The notes: generated by a model from the sequence alone, not told the origin. A stretch of DNA of 64,000 nucleotides from Microvelia longipes (GCA_018340805.1 JACMZG010001913.1:8403907-8467906); one strand, 5' to 3'. Shown: positions 35,313 through 48,524, counted from the first letter of the stretch. Numbers and translations: made by a program.

Positions 35313-36822
35313 TATAACCCAGTTTTCTTGTTATGCCCTTACTCTGAGTCGGCTCGGGTGAGGGTGTAAGGAATAAAATTGGAAAATTGGGTAGTCCAGA
35401 AAATCCAAAATTCTCTACACACACAACTCTCCATTCACGTATAAACATATGAGCGCCACCACGTCTGGTTATTACTTAATGGGCAGACGTGGAAATCCCA
35501 GATACCAAAACTTAACTTTAGGGACTTAAATCTAAAATAATAAAGTCGGGAAAAGACCCTAACATAAATAAAGAAAAACAACATATATAAAGTTATCAAA
35601 ATTAAAGAACAAAATCATCTATTTAGGTTTTCAAAATACAAAATAACTTTCTCAAAATTAAATACATAATAAATCAAAATTCATAATCTTTTGGTACCAT
35701 TCTTTTCTCAATGATACTTAGAAAAATTCTTAAAATAGTTTCATATTCTGGCCAGATAAAATAAAGTAAACGTAAACAAAATCGATCATTTGATCGGTAA
35801 AATAATTTAGTCATGACAAGTGTAAATTCGGGACCAAAGATCTCTTTAAGGTTAAGCAGCGGCCGACAGGCCGTGAAAATATCAAAAATTTAGGTAATAA
35901 GATAATTCTCAAAATAAGTATCAATCTTTGTAATGACCTAGTACCTAGTCTGCTAGCTAGCTAGATTCCCTAAGTTTGTGCACAAGAAAATAAGTGAGAT
36001 ATCAGGGTACTTATCGACGTGCGACTGCGGGCGATGAAGTCCTTGTAAGGTTACTTTGGCCGATCTCCTCCAAAAAGTCCAAGACTCGTTCACCGGTTGT
36101 GAAGCGAACAAGGCATCCAAGAATTCACCACATCATGTTACCAGACAGACAGCCATGTAGTGAGTTTGAGAGACCCATGTTACTTAGCTTCCAACATACA
36201 AGGTGACGCGTCGTGACCACAGCAACAATGTTTCGGCGCAGTTTCCCGATAACCGGTACAGTTTTCTAAGTTAAAAAATCTATAACTTTTACTTCAAAAA
36301 GAGTAAACTACAACTAATTTAGCTTAGCAAAGATTCACCGAAACAATTTAATCCGGAATTAATCCGTTAAAGACTTCTCCCGACTACGAGAGAAAAATGG
36401 TTTAAAAAGGGAAGGCTACACACTAGCTAGGCGGCTAGTACCAGACTGAATCATATTCAAAGTAAAAATTTTTCTGCAATATCAAATAATAGTAATCAGG
36501 TGACCAAAGGACAACAAATATCTAAGAAGGGTTCCACTCTACCTGGCTACATCATACTCACACAGACACGCCTACACACGCACACATCCACACTCTACAA
36601 CAAACTCTGACTTAATTACATGAAACATAACTATATATGTCCACCAATACAACACGCATAACACATACTCAAAACATCGTATGACTCACCAATGACTCTT
36701 GACAACATGCTGCGTTACTCAGTATGTTAATCATCATGTCATTGCTGTGAAATACGATGCTAAAACGCATAAAACAGCTTGTAAACATAAACATTCAGTT
36801 AAATAAATCTTTAACTGTTACA
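35313..36822 (-). repeat. 3' LTR of Gypsy copy 2
   Basis: 1510 bp; same ends as in copy 1. The purine-rich GAGGAATGGA just upstream on the element strand (about 36837-36828) is the likely, rather weak, plus-strand primer. Confidence 0.9.
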
Positions 36823-36884
36823 TTAAATCCATTCCTCGAAGGAAAAGAAGGAATTAGAGTTGGATCATCAGCGTAAGTATAAGG

Positions 36885-39800
36885 TTAAGGTAAAGGAAGA
36901 TTGGATGGATCAGGATTAGGGTCATGGAACTTAGAACCACTTTTAAGATCTTTTACATGCCATTTACCTAATGGATTTCCATCCATATCTTCTAATTCAT
37001 AGAGTAGATTACCACCTGCAGAGGATATCCGACACTGTTGGTACTTCGGTGCTAATTTGGCTGAGAAGTGATGAGCAGCACTGGATAAAGGGTAAGTACG
37101 TTTCCACACTATATCTCCTTGATTAAACACTGCTGGTCTTCTCCGCGAATCATAGAATTTCTTTTGGCGATTGTGAGCTTTCCGAAGTTTGCTTTGCACT
37201 TGACGCAGAATGTCTTGAAGGTTGCCAATATTATGCTGACGATGTTCTGCTTCTTCAACGTTGCTTTCAATCTCAGATTGACGTATGTTGCGTACCGTCC
37301 GCAAACAATTGTCGTCCAAAGTTGAGGAAGCTAGGGCTATAACCTGTAACTTCTCCAACTGCAGTGTTGAGTGCAAATCTAAGTTTGGGAAGCTCGCGAT
37401 CCCAAGATCGGTGATTGTCTCGAACGTAGGAGGCGATCATCGTCTTGATAGTTCTGTTTGAGCGTTCTGTGGGATTACATTGAGGTGAGTAATTCGGCGT
37501 AAAGGTAAGTTTAACACCATAGTCGTTAAGTTTTTGAGCAAACTCTCGACTACGAAACTGTGGGCCGTTATCACTGATGATTTCTTGAGGTATACCAAAT
37601 ATCAGGAAGACATCATTGATAAGAGGTTTTAAAACAGTTTTCGTCGTGGCTGAACAAAGAGGAAAGGTAAATATAAATTTAGTTAGGATGTCGGTGACGA
37701 CGAGAAGATATTTGTGTCTATTAGATGATGGTGGGAATGGTCCCATGAGATCCAATGACAGCAGCTGAAATGGTCGTGATGGCACTCTAGGTTTTCCCAT
37801 CAAACCTTTGACACGAGACTGTTCTGGCTTTAACGCTAAGCAGGTAGAACATCTTGACACGTATCGATTAATATCGGAATCCATCCCTGGCCAGTAGAAG
37901 GATTCTTTTATTCTTCGACGTGTTTAAAAGCACCTAGGTGTCCAGCCATGGGGTCATCGTGGTTATCATATAACACCTGATTTCTTAATGGCTTAGGAAC
38001 CACAAGTCTCCAGGGAGTGTCAGCAATCAGATCATTACGCTGTTGAACTTGGCGATATAATTTACCGTTGACTATTCTCCACAAAGAGTAATCGGCTTCA
38101 TTATTAGACACACGATCTATCATTTTACGGTACCACTCATCCCATTTGTCAGCAGTAACGTTAATAATAGAGACTTCAACATCTTCAGACGCACGGGAGA
38201 GTGCATCTGCAACAACATTTTGTTTACCAGGCCTATGGCGAATGGTGAAACAATACTGTTGGAGCCGTAAGGCCCAACGAGCCAATCTCCCAATAGGATC
38301 TCGAAGATTTTGTAACCATAATAGGGAATGATGATCCGTGACTACTGAGAATTCGGATCCTTCCAAATATGGTCTGAATTTTTCTGCGGCCCATATTACT
38401 CCCAAACACTCAAGTTCTGTCGCAGAATACTTTCTTTCTGCTTTCGATAGGGTACGACTTGCGTAGGCAATGACCCTCTCGCCTTCAGGTAAGTCCTGAG
38501 AGAGCACTGCACCAAGTCCCACAGAAGACGCATCAGTAGTAAGTATAAAAGGACATTCAAAATTAGGACTCGCTAACACAGGAGAGCTAACTAACCTCTC
38601 TTTCAAGGTATGAAAGGCTTCTTTCTGTTCTCTTTCCCAGACGAAACGAGCTCTCTTCTTCAGAAGTCCAGTCAGAGGAGCAGCTAACTTAGCAAAATCA
38701 GGTACGAATCTCCTGTACCAGGACGCCATTCCTAAAAATCTACGTACTTGTTTGACCGTCTTTGGTACAGGGAAATTCACGACTGACTCGGTTTTCTCAT
38801 GGTCGACACGAAGACCTGAACTGTCGACTTTATAACCGAGATATTTTAACTCCGGACGACACAGCTGACATTTTTCGGCATTCAAGGTAAGTCCCGCCAT
38901 CTCTAAACGTTGAAACACTTTAGCTAAAACTTCTAAATGAAGTTCAAAAGAAGGTGTAACAATAATGATGTCATCAAGGTACTTGAAAACATAAGGCTCT
39001 AAATCGGGACCTAGCACTTTATCTATAAGCCGTTGGAAAGTGGCAGGTGCATTGGTCAAACCAAAAGGCATCCGTTTGAACCTATACAACCCTCGGAAAG
39101 GTACAGTAAAAGCTGTACAGTCTCTAGAAGCAGGTGATACAGGTACCTGCCAATAGGCAGACCTTATGTCAAGAGATGATAGAAAACGGGCATCTCGCAA
39201 ACGATCAAGAATTTGAGTCATGTATGGTAGAGGATAGGCGTCCTTACGAGTTAAGGCATTAACCTTTCTGTAGTCAATACAGAATCTAAATGTTCCATTA
39301 GGTTTTGGAACCATGTGGACTGGTGATGACCACGGGCTATTGCAGGGCTCAACCACGTCGTCCTCTATCATACGATCTAATTCACTATGCATTTCTTTGA
39401 GAATGGCTGGTGAAACTTGGTAATACCTTTGTTTCACAGGAGGCGAATCTCCAACGTCAATGACGTGTTCAATATCTGAGGTACAACCTAACTTGGAACC
39501 AGTCTTCTCAACAAAACCTTGGAGTAAGTCATCTACTTGTTGACGTTGACTAGATGACAGAGAGTCTTTACGAACTAGACCATCCTGTTTGACATCTAGA
39601 GACATAATATCAGGACTAAATATCCATGTTCCTTTGTGAAGATCAGGTACTAATTTCATAGTCTTCCAGAAATCTACTCCTAAAACGAGTCCAGTTTTTA
39701 GAGCAGGAACCACTAACACCGGTAGAATTCTGATTTTACCATCAACTTCAAAAGGTACGTCTAAAGTTGTTAAAATGTTTAAAGAACGTCCATCAGCAAC

Positions 39801-40081
39801 AGTGACTTTAGTTTTCTCCTCAATACTCTCAGGTAAACCTTGATCTTGAAGTTTGACCCATCCATCACCTCCAAGAATTGTACGGGACGCTCCAGAGTCC
39901 AAAAGTCCATAAAATTGTTGACCAAGTATTTTAACTGCAAGGTAAGGTCTTTCGTCTGCAACTTGATTCTTCAACAATTGACCAATCTGGTCAACTGCGC
40001 AACTGCTACGAATATGATCTACCCATTCTTGCAATTCTTGTTTTTGAGTCCTGTTAGTATTCTTAAGAATCGAAGACGGAC
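36885..40081 (-). pseudogene. pol: pol of Gypsy copy 2 (three frames)
   Basis: The largest frame (40034-37908, 708 residues) carries an aspartic protease (DSGA at 46-49) and a reverse transcriptase (first Asp at 289 in SLDIRSAYW, YLDD at 352-355). It also carries RNase H (Asp 501, Glu 540, Asp 567) and the start of the integrase HHCC domain (GHLGAFKH). A one-base loss near 37925 then shifts to the frame 37884-37273, with CSTC, LDLMGPF, SDNGPQF and NPTER giving the DD(34)E triad. A two-base loss near 37287 (relative to copy 1) shifts to 37376-36885, the integrase C-terminus. Catalytic residues are all present; only the indels break it. Confidence 0.92.
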
Positions 40082-41815
40082 CTATTCTCGATTCTTTTTG
40101 GTGTTTAAATTACTGTTTCTATCTTTGAATCGTTGAGTACAAGTTTTACATTTTCCATTATCTAGCTCACGGCTGCCACAGCGTATACAAAAGGTGAGTT
40201 GCAGTTGAGGACACATTCCAAAATGGTGGCCGGGCTGGTTACAGTGGTAACAAACCAGGTTATTCTTCTTACGCCCACTCTGCGAATTCACTTTTCCGCT
40301 AGTGTTGGTCTTATTAGATGAATTAGACAAAGTTGACTTAGGTGTGGAAGAATCAGAAAATTTAGATTTTTCACTATTATTATTGCTAGTTCTGTTACTA
40401 CTAGTATCGATAGTACTTTTACCATAACCTCTATACCGAGAACTTTCTAAACCGTAAAGTTTAGGGTTCCTAGTCGAAGACGAAGGATTATATGCAAGGT
40501 CAGGTTCGAGGAGAGATTTCTTCTGAACTGGAGGAGGTTTAAATCGCTCCATATGAATTTTATCTTTCTGAATTTGTCTCCCTGCCTGAAGTAAATCATT
40601 TACTGTAGAAATAGGATGACCACACAATCGATCATAAAAATAAGGTAAGATATTTCGTCTCAAAATAGTAAGTTTTCTTGCTTCACTAAGAGGTGTCGGA
40701 AGACGGGCAAAGTACATTTTCATTACAGCGATGTAAGTAGAAAATGACTCATCTTCTCCTTGAGTTCTTAAAGTTATTTCCCTAATTAAGTCTCTTCGTA
40801 ATCATCTGTCTCAAATTCGATTTTTAAAATATCAACAAGTTCTTCCCAAGTTGAGATGTCATTTCGGATTGATTTATACCATAATAAGGCTGTGCCTTTA
40901 AACAAATCAATAGCTGAGTCGAAAAGGTCTTGCTTGGTTGCTGAACGTGCTAGAGCTAGATGTTCGATGTCCTCTAGGAACGATCTCAAACTAGGACCAC
41001 TAGCTTCACCAGAAAATTTAGTTATCTCCCATTTACTTAATGGAACCATCTTCTTAGTTGTACGAAGTGGGCTAGATCCATCAGGTAGTTCATTTCTATC
41101 TAATCTCCGAGGTATTATACCTAGAGGGTTAGCAGGAGTCACGTGGTGTTCAATAGATCCAGTATTAGCAGATGGAACCAAGGTTGGTCAGATCTATTAT
41201 TATTATTTTCCTGATGTTCAGGTAGTAGGTTAAGTTGAGGTGTTACGCCTGGTGAAGGCCGATGAGGTTGATCAAGGTTGATCACCTGGATGAGGTTGAT
41301 CACCGAGGTTGATCACCTGGTTGAGGTTGATCACCTGGATGAGGTTGATCACCTGGATGAGGTTGATCACCTGGTGCAGGAGTACCATCATCTCCATCAC
41401 CGTCCCCAGATTGTTTAGGTGGAGCAGGTCCAAGCTGTTCCAAAAATTCAAGAGCACTGTTTAAGGAATCACTGCGTTTTTGAAGGTAAGCCTCTTCAGC
41501 TGGAATACGTTCTACTCTATTTATTATATGACTTATTAGTGCAGTTAGTCTTCTATGTTTACTGCGACTTGGTGTCTCTTCATACTCAGTTATGAGGAGT
41601 TCAACTTCGGTGAGTTTGAGACCAATTTTAATTAATTCTTCTTTCCAGTCAAAACGAGTTGGGCTCATAGTGATGATTAAACCTTCATTTTGTAAAAACA
41701 CAAGTTGACGAAGTTTGGCTTTCATCGCATGAACAGTAAGTTTAGTTAAAATACCTCGAACTTTTAACTCGTACTCTAACTCATCTTGATGTAATCTATC
41801 TATGTCAATCTTCAT
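40082..41815 (-). pseudogene. gag: gag of Gypsy copy 2 (three frames)
   Basis: 41815-41300: 171 residues with a SAP-like N-terminus (LHQDELEYELKVRGILT), a coiled middle and the P-x-P-G-D-Q repeats. 41181-40786: capsid-like segment (KWEITKFSGEASGPSLRSFL, LWYKSI). 40723-40082: the rest, with a serine/asparagine-rich linker and CYHCNQPGHHFGMC (CX2CX4HX4C), then CIRCGSRELDNGKCKTC. Breaks lie in the repeat array and near 40792 (one base less than copy 1). The zinc-knuckle frame stops at 40082, one frame away from pol. Confidence 0.88.
41258..41375 (-). repeat. 18-bp coding minisatellite in gag, copy 2
   Basis: GATCACCTGGATGAGGTT units encoding P-H-P-G-D-Q; shorter irregular units at the left end destroy the frame. 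Confidence 0.85.
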
Positions 41816-41819
41816 GATT

Positions 41820-44156
41820 ATAATTATTTATAGTATAGTTAACACCAAAGAAAAATATAAATAAACAAAATTTATAAATAGTTGGTTAAGATTTTATTTT
41901 ACAAAATAAATTATTCAAAAACGAGCATTTAAATACAAAAATAAAATTAAAATTATTCTAACCGAATATTGAAATTCAAAAATAAAATTATTCAAAAACG
42001 AATTACTAATTTCAAAAATATAATTCAAGTTACTCACAATGAGAATTAAAAGTAAAAGTAAAAATAAAATCTTAATTCGCATAAAAAGTCACAAAAAAAA
42101 TGTAAAGGAAACTATAAATACTACTCTTAATTTTTAACGAATAAAATTCAAAGTAAAATTTTAATATTAAAACTCTAAAATAAATTCTCATAAAAAAATG
42201 TTTTACTGAATAAGTAGAAATAAACTTTAAAGTATAACAATAAGTTACTTCTCTATAAAATTCTTGGGGTGAACTTGTAACTTCAAAACTTATAAAATTA
42301 TAAAAGAAATTTTTCAGATGAGATGACATAAACGAATATCGAAGAAAGGATAATTTTATTGTGCTGAAAATATTTAGAAAATAAAGACTGAATTCTAGTT
42401 AAGATGTGTTCAACGGAAGTATTAATCAAAATTACTATAATGGGTTTCAATAAAAATTTGGGTAAGATATCTATTATCCTTTTATGACACCTAGAGAAGG
42501 TCAATTTAAACAGGAAATGCTTCTCAATAGAATTGCTACACCAAAAATAACCCTTATAGTCACAAAAGACAGGTATAAAATCTTTGCGAAAAAACATTAA
42601 CAGCAAAAAACATCTGTCAAATAATATTATAAAATTTAAATTTATTTTCACAAAATCTTGATGAGTTTATAAAAAGAATAATCTTTAATCTGCGCTTTAA
42701 TAAAAATGAAGAAAATATTGCAACTATTAAATTAAACTACAAAAGTGTACCAAAATTGATGAAACTTCCCCCTTAAATCAATTTCTAAAAATTCCAAAGT
42801 TAAACTAAAACTAGTATTTTTATCAAAATAATAATCAAAAGAACAAATTAAAAATTCTTAAAAATTCAAAAAATAGTTTTCCCTCTAAAGTATTAATAAA
42901 AAAAAACATTATTTAAATTCAAAAATAAAATTAGACTGATCGTCAAATAATTGTGTTTAATTTTATTCACAAGTATCAAAAATATAAAACGTAAAAACAT
43001 AAAAAATATAGCAGCAAAAATTATAATCTAATCGTTGAGTCGTTTTCTGAAATTGTTTTAGTTTATTTTTGAGCATTTTCTGACAAATAAAATACAGAAT
43101 AAAAGTACACAAAAATATGTTTTTGTGGATAATCTCGATGTTAAAACTTAAGTGGTTAAATATTAAAAATAAAATAACTAACAATTTAAAAAAAAAAAAC
43201 AGATAATTACAGGTGAAAACGTTAGGAAAACTGAGAAAACATGTACTAAAATAATTATGAAAAATTTTTAGGAAAAATGGAAAATAAATCTGGTTTTAAA
43301 GTTAAGTTTTAACTAAAATTTACCCAATTTTGTTTTCAAATTGGCCTTATTAATGTTAATATATAATACATAAATTAATACAGGCTTGACTGTTTCAAAA
43401 TATGAACCAATTTGTCTAATACTGAAATTGAATAACAAATTTTATAAAATATTACTAATTTTAAAAGAAAATAACAGATCAAATAATCTACGATTTTTCC
43501 CAACAAATAAAAATACTTCATAAAATTTGCATGTGAATCGGATTTAAAAAAAAATTAAAGAAATCGGATTAAAAGTATAGGTTTCATATATGAAGTTTTT
43601 ATTAATAGTCTGTTTATAAAAGTTTATACAAAAACACAAATTATAAAAGCTAAAAAAAATATGGCAAAAATAAGCAAAAATCATAAAACAAAATGTGTAA
43701 AAATAAAGTAAATGTTTTATGCTATTAAATACCCTATTAATGGTTGTCAAAAAATCTATTATTTTTTTCAAAAGAAATAAACCAAAATTTATCAAAATTA
43801 TTTTGTAAAAAAAAAATAAACATAGAACTATAAATAATTCTTGAACAATATTTTTTGAGAATGTCGTTGTTTTTTAAGTACCGTTATACTATGATTTTCG
43901 ATGAAACTTGCTTACAAAGTTAATCACGCAACTATAAAAATCTAAGCAAAATTTATTTATTAAAAAAAAAGTCGTAAATAAATCCAACATTTACTCAAAA
44001 TTTTGTTCTCAAAATAATGCAGAAATTCAGTAAAAATATTTAACAAAATAATGACAAAATAAAATACATAAATCAGAAATGTTTTAACCCTATGTACTTA
44101 CCGATTTTTGGCATGTAATTTCTAAATTATAAACACTAAAATTTTCAAAAATTTTA
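41820..44156 (-). other. Long AT-rich untranslated leader of Gypsy copy 2
   Basis: 2.3 kb of A-rich plus-strand sequence between the primer site and gag. Frames up to 117 codons (42651-42298) are not conserved in length between copies and are low-complexity. Confidence 0.6.
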
Positions 44157-44173
44157 CCCCACGTTGGGCGCCA
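44157..44173 (-). other. Primer binding site, tRNA-Lys
   Basis: The plus strand reads CCCCACGTTGGGCGCCA, identical to the last 14 nt of an arthropod-type tRNA-Lys(CUU) plus CCA, so the element strand is an exact 17-nt complement. It lies 5 bases from the LTR end at 44179. Confidence 0.9.
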
Positions 44174-44178
44174 TTTAT

Positions 44179-45693
44179 TATAACCCAGTTTTCTTGTTAT
44201 GCCCTTACTCTGAGTCGGCTCGGGTGAGGGTGTAAGGAATAAAATTGGAAAATTGGGTAGTCCAGAAAATCCAAAATTCTCTACACACACAACTCTCCAT
44301 TCACGTATAAACATATGAGCGCCACCACGTCTGGTTATTACTTAATGGGCAGACGTGGAAATCCCAGATACCAAAACTTAACTTTAGGGACTTAAATCTA
44401 AAATAATAAAGTCGGGAAAAGACCCTAACATAAATAAAGAAAAACAACATATATAAAGTTATCAAAATTAAAGAACAAAATCATCTATTTAGGTTTTCAA
44501 AATACAAAATAACTTTCTCAAAATTAAATACATAATAAATCAAAATTCATAATCTTTTGGTACCATTCTTTTTCTCAATGATACTTAGAAAAATTCTTAA
44601 AATAGTTTCATATTCTGGCCAGATAAAAATAAAGTAAACGTAACAAAAATCGATCATTTGATCGGTAAAATAATTTAGTCATGACAAGTAAATTCGGGAC
44701 CAAAGATCTCTTTAAGGTTAAGCAGCGGCCGACAGGCCGTGAAAATATCAAAAATTTAGGTAATAAGATAATTCTCAAAATAAGTATCAATCTTTGTAAT
44801 GACCTAGTACCTAGTCTGCTAGCTAGCTAGATTCCCTAAGTTTGTGCACAAGAAATAAGTGAGATATCAGGGTACTTATCGACGTGCGACTGCGGGCGAT
44901 GAAGTCCTTGTAAGGTTACTTTGGCCGATCTCCTCCAAAAAGTCCAAGACTCGTTCACCGGTTGGCAAGCGAACAAGGCATCCAAGAATTCACCACATCA
45001 TGTTACCAGACAGACAGCCATGTAGTGAGTTTGAGAGACCCATGTTGTACTTAGCTTCCAACATACAAGGTGACGCGTCGTGACCACAGCAACAATGTTT
45101 CGGCGCAGTTTCCCGATAACCGGTACAGTTTTCTAAGTTAAAAAATCTATAACTTTTACTTCAAAAAGAGTAAACTACAACTAATTTAGCTTAGCAAAGA
45201 TTCACCGAAACAATTTAATCCGGAATTAATCCGTTAAAGACTTCTCCCGACTACGAGAGAAAAATGGTTTAAAGAAGGGAAGGCTACACACTAGCTAGGC
45301 GGCTAGTACCAGACTGAATCATATTCAAAGTAATAATTTTTTCTGCAATATCAAATAATAGTAATCAGGTGACCAAAGGACAACAAATATCTAAGAAGGG
45401 TTCCACTCTACCTGGCTACATCATACTCACACAGACACGCCTACACACGCACACATCCACACTCTACAACAAACTCTGACTTAATTACATGAAACATAAC
45501 TATATATGTCCACCAATACAACACGCATAACACATACTCAAAACATCGTATGACTCACCAATGACTCTTGACAACATGCTGCGTTACTCAGTATGTTAAT
45601 CATCATGAGTCATTGCTGTGAAATACGATGATAAAACGCATAAAACAGCTTGTAAACATAAACATTCAGTTAAATAAATCTTTAACTGTTACA
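44179..45693 (-). repeat. 5' LTR of Gypsy copy 2
   Basis: 1515 bp, same ends as the other LTRs. Confidence 0.9.
45475..45507 (-). promoter_or_regulatory. Candidate LTR promoter (TATA and initiator)
   Basis: On the element strand TATATA (45507-45501) is followed, 29 nt from the TATA start to the A, by GTCAGAG (45481-45475), close to the arthropod initiator TCAGT. The spacing fits a core promoter. The same pair occurs in the other LTRs. Confidence 0.45.
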
Positions 45694-45697
45694 GTTA

Positions 45698-46190
45698 ATG
45701 TTTGCACTTGTACCGAATTTCAACTCAATTGGATTATTTCCCGATTTTTCACAATAATTTAAAAAACGTACACAAGTCATTCGATAAAAATTAAACTAAT
45801 GCTGATAATAAGATGAAACTTGGCACATATGTATTTCTTATACGTGGCTACATGCGTGCTAAATTTCATTTTGACCGCAAAATTTTTTCACGTTTAATAA
45901 TTTTTTAAAAAATTTGCTGATTCATTATTGCGGGTAAGAGACCTTATAAATAATTATTTTCCGAATTGCTCATATACATACACCTATAGGTTAATTTTCG
46001 TAAAAAGTTTCAACTCTCTGGCATAAACAGACGAAACTTAGGAAAACCTAAGTTTCCCTCCTCTTTAGGAGGTCTTAAAGACGGCTCCTGATAATTTCGG
46101 ATACATCGCGGTTTCGGATTTTGTTTTACAAACACAATATTTTTTACATATGCGTACGGTATAAATGAGGAAAAGTAAAAATATCTAAAG
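45698..46190 (-). repeat. R1-family part, right of Gypsy copy 2
   Basis: Same sequence as 29632-30110. Here its other half is absent on the left side of the Gypsy element. Confidence 0.7.
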
Positions 46191-46237
46191 GTAGCGCAAT
46201 TTTATTTCAACAATAACCTTTTATAAACTTAGATCGT

Positions 46238-46307
46238 AACCTAGGATGCGAACTCCAGACCTTTGTGGTCAAAGGTTAGTGTACTAACGCTTTAAAGACC
46301 TCTTAGA
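46238..46307 (-). repeat. tRNA-like sequence, second copy
   Basis: Duplicate of 30162-30231. Confidence 0.4.
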
Positions 46308-46453
46308 ATAATACTATAGACGGAAGGTAGGAGTAAACTCTATGGAATTCCACTGATTACACGGAAGCTGGTTCACTAGTGGTCTTAAGTAGGGGTACCA
46401 CCCTAACCACGATCAATTATTTTATTAATTTGTCATAAATATTCACTAATGAA

Positions 46454-46960
46454 GAAAGGTCAAAAGAAACAAATATAATAACATATAAACAAATATAATA
46501 ATATAAGAAACTAATATAATAAGATAAGAAACAAATATAACAACAAAAGAAACAAATATAACATCATAAGAAACAAATATAACAACATAAGAGCCCAATA
46601 TAACAACATAAAAAACAAATATAATAACATAAGAAAGTAGTATAATAACATAAAAAAGTTGTATGGTAACTGCACCCAATTATTTATATTTATATGTAAA
46701 AATATAAATAAACAAATAAGCATAAGAAACAAATATAACAACATAAAGAAACAAATATAACAACATAAGAAACAAATATAATAACATAAGAAACAAATAT
46801 AATAACATAAGAAACAAATATAATAACATAAAAAAAAGTTGCATGGTAACTGTACCCAATTATTTATATTTATAAGTAAAAAAATATAAATAACAAATAA
46901 AATAGCATAAGAAACAAATATAACAACATAAGAAACAAATATAACAACATAAGAAACAGC
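46454..46960. repeat. 21-bp minisatellite with 52-bp units
   Basis: Fuller version of 30392-30862; units of TAAGAAACAAATATAACAACA with GGTAACTGCACCCAATTATT insertions. Confidence 0.85.
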
Positions 46961-47149
46961 TTAGTATTTAATAAAATCGGTCTTAGATAGCAAATGGGTG
47001 GCGGGATAGACGAATCTACATTTAGTTGACAAGGACTACTTTTAACATAATTTAATAAAATACTTTAAAATAATATTTAAAATGCTTAAAAAATTTTAAT
47101 GCACCAAAATTATATTAGTGTTTATAAATAATTAAGCATTAATTTTAAA

Positions 47150-47661
47150 CAAAATCGGAACTTTTCCTCATTACATCGAATTCACTACGCTCGACCTCAG
47201 CAATTAATTAAAATTTGACTGACTCAGCTAGTCCCTTGAATAACTGTCTGTTTTCATTATTATCGACAGTAAATTTTTTTGAAAAGACAGAAATCTATTT
47301 CCATCGATTTAATATCACTCAAGTTTCATCTCATTATCAGCATTAGTTTATTTTTTATGAAATGATATGTATGCGTTTTTGAAAAATTAAAAGTAACATT
47401 CCTTTACCGGAATATTACCGGTAAAAGTGTATCCCTGTAGTATTGAAATTTCATTTCAATACGCCGAGTGAGTTTAAGGATTTTGTTAGATCGTAAAAGT
47501 TCAGTGCGTGGATGGGTAACCGCTGGTAATAAGACGAATGGTTTATTGCCTGTGGACGAGCCAACAGATCTGCAGATTGGAACATAAATTTGGTGATTTT
47601 TATATTTTAAGGACGAGCGAAGCGAGTCCGAAGTAGTGTTGAAGAGTGTAGCGAAAAGTTC
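47150..47661 (+). repeat. R1-family repeat with 5S-like segment
   Basis: Duplicate of 31060-31572; 5S-like part at 47489-47535. Confidence 0.65.
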
Positions 47662-47910
47662 CTAGGTAACTGTAACCAAATATTTATGTGTAAAAAATAT
47701 AAAAGTGGCATGGTAACTGTACCCAATTATTTATATTTATATGTAAAAATATATAAGTTACAAGGTAACTGTACCCAATTATTTATATTTATATGTAAAA
47801 TTATGAAAGTTGCAAGGTAACTGTACCCAATTATTTATATTTATATGTAAAAATATTAAACTTGCAAGGTAACTGTACCCAAATATTTATATTTATATGT
47901 AAAAAATATA
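47662..47910. repeat. 52-bp minisatellite
   Basis: Five units, more regular than in the first block; GCAAGGTAACTGTACCCAAT then TATTTATATTTATATGTAAA. Confidence 0.88.
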
Positions 47911-48174
47911 TAAGTTCCTGGTATCAAAGATCTCCTTTGATTTATCTTCTTAATTTGAATTGGAATTTTTTAATGAAATCATCCAGGACATAAATTAGAT
48001 TTAATTTAATTAAAAAAAGGGTAAGTAAGTTTAATTAAAGCAGATTGAGTTGATAATTGGGAATAGATTGTTTAAGGAATGAACGGGTTCAGTGATTGTT
48101 TAATTGATTTGTATCGGTGTGTCTACTTAGATTGTCTCAGACGTGATTCTTCTGCCTTGTTTCAGCTGATACAA

Positions 48175-48250
48175 ATTTTATTTGTATCAGCAAATAACAT
48201 CGGAGTCGCTACACTTATCCTCCATGCTTCGATCTTGCTTCGCTCGTCCT

Positions 48251-48326
<76 letters not shown>

Positions 48327-48440
48327 TATATATATATACACGCATGCAGACAAAGAACTTTGCGAAAAACACACTCAGGAGGTTTCATCCCGGTTTCGGG
48401 TTTTTATCCAAACAATACTTTTCTTAATTAGGAAAAGTAA
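48175..48440 (-). repeat. R1-family fragment invaded by (TA)n
   Basis: Duplicate of 32040-32300 with a longer TA tract (48256-48338). Another (TA)n follows at 48461-48520. Confidence 0.6.
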
Positions 48441-48458
48441 TATGTATTAATAAAACTA

Positions 48459-48524
<66 letters not shown>

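Larger units (their letters stand above)
35313..45693 (-). mobile_element. Ty3/Gypsy LTR retrotransposon, copy 2
   Basis: About 10.4 kb, same family as copy 1, with longer open frames. The left flank ends TTAT and the right flank begins GTTA, so there is no target duplication, and the right flank is the same DNA that flanks copy 1. Order on the minus strand: LTR, tRNA-Lys primer site, 2.3-kb leader, gag, protease-RT-RNase H, integrase, LTR. No env. Confidence 0.93.

Noticed and set aside
36823..36884. Envelope gene in the Gypsy elements
   Set aside because: Only about 60 bp lie between the integrase stop and the 3' LTR; there is no room for env.
42072..43795. Frames of 73-117 codons in the Gypsy leader
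   Set aside because: Low-complexity Phe/Ile/Tyr-rich, of different length in the two copies, no motif.
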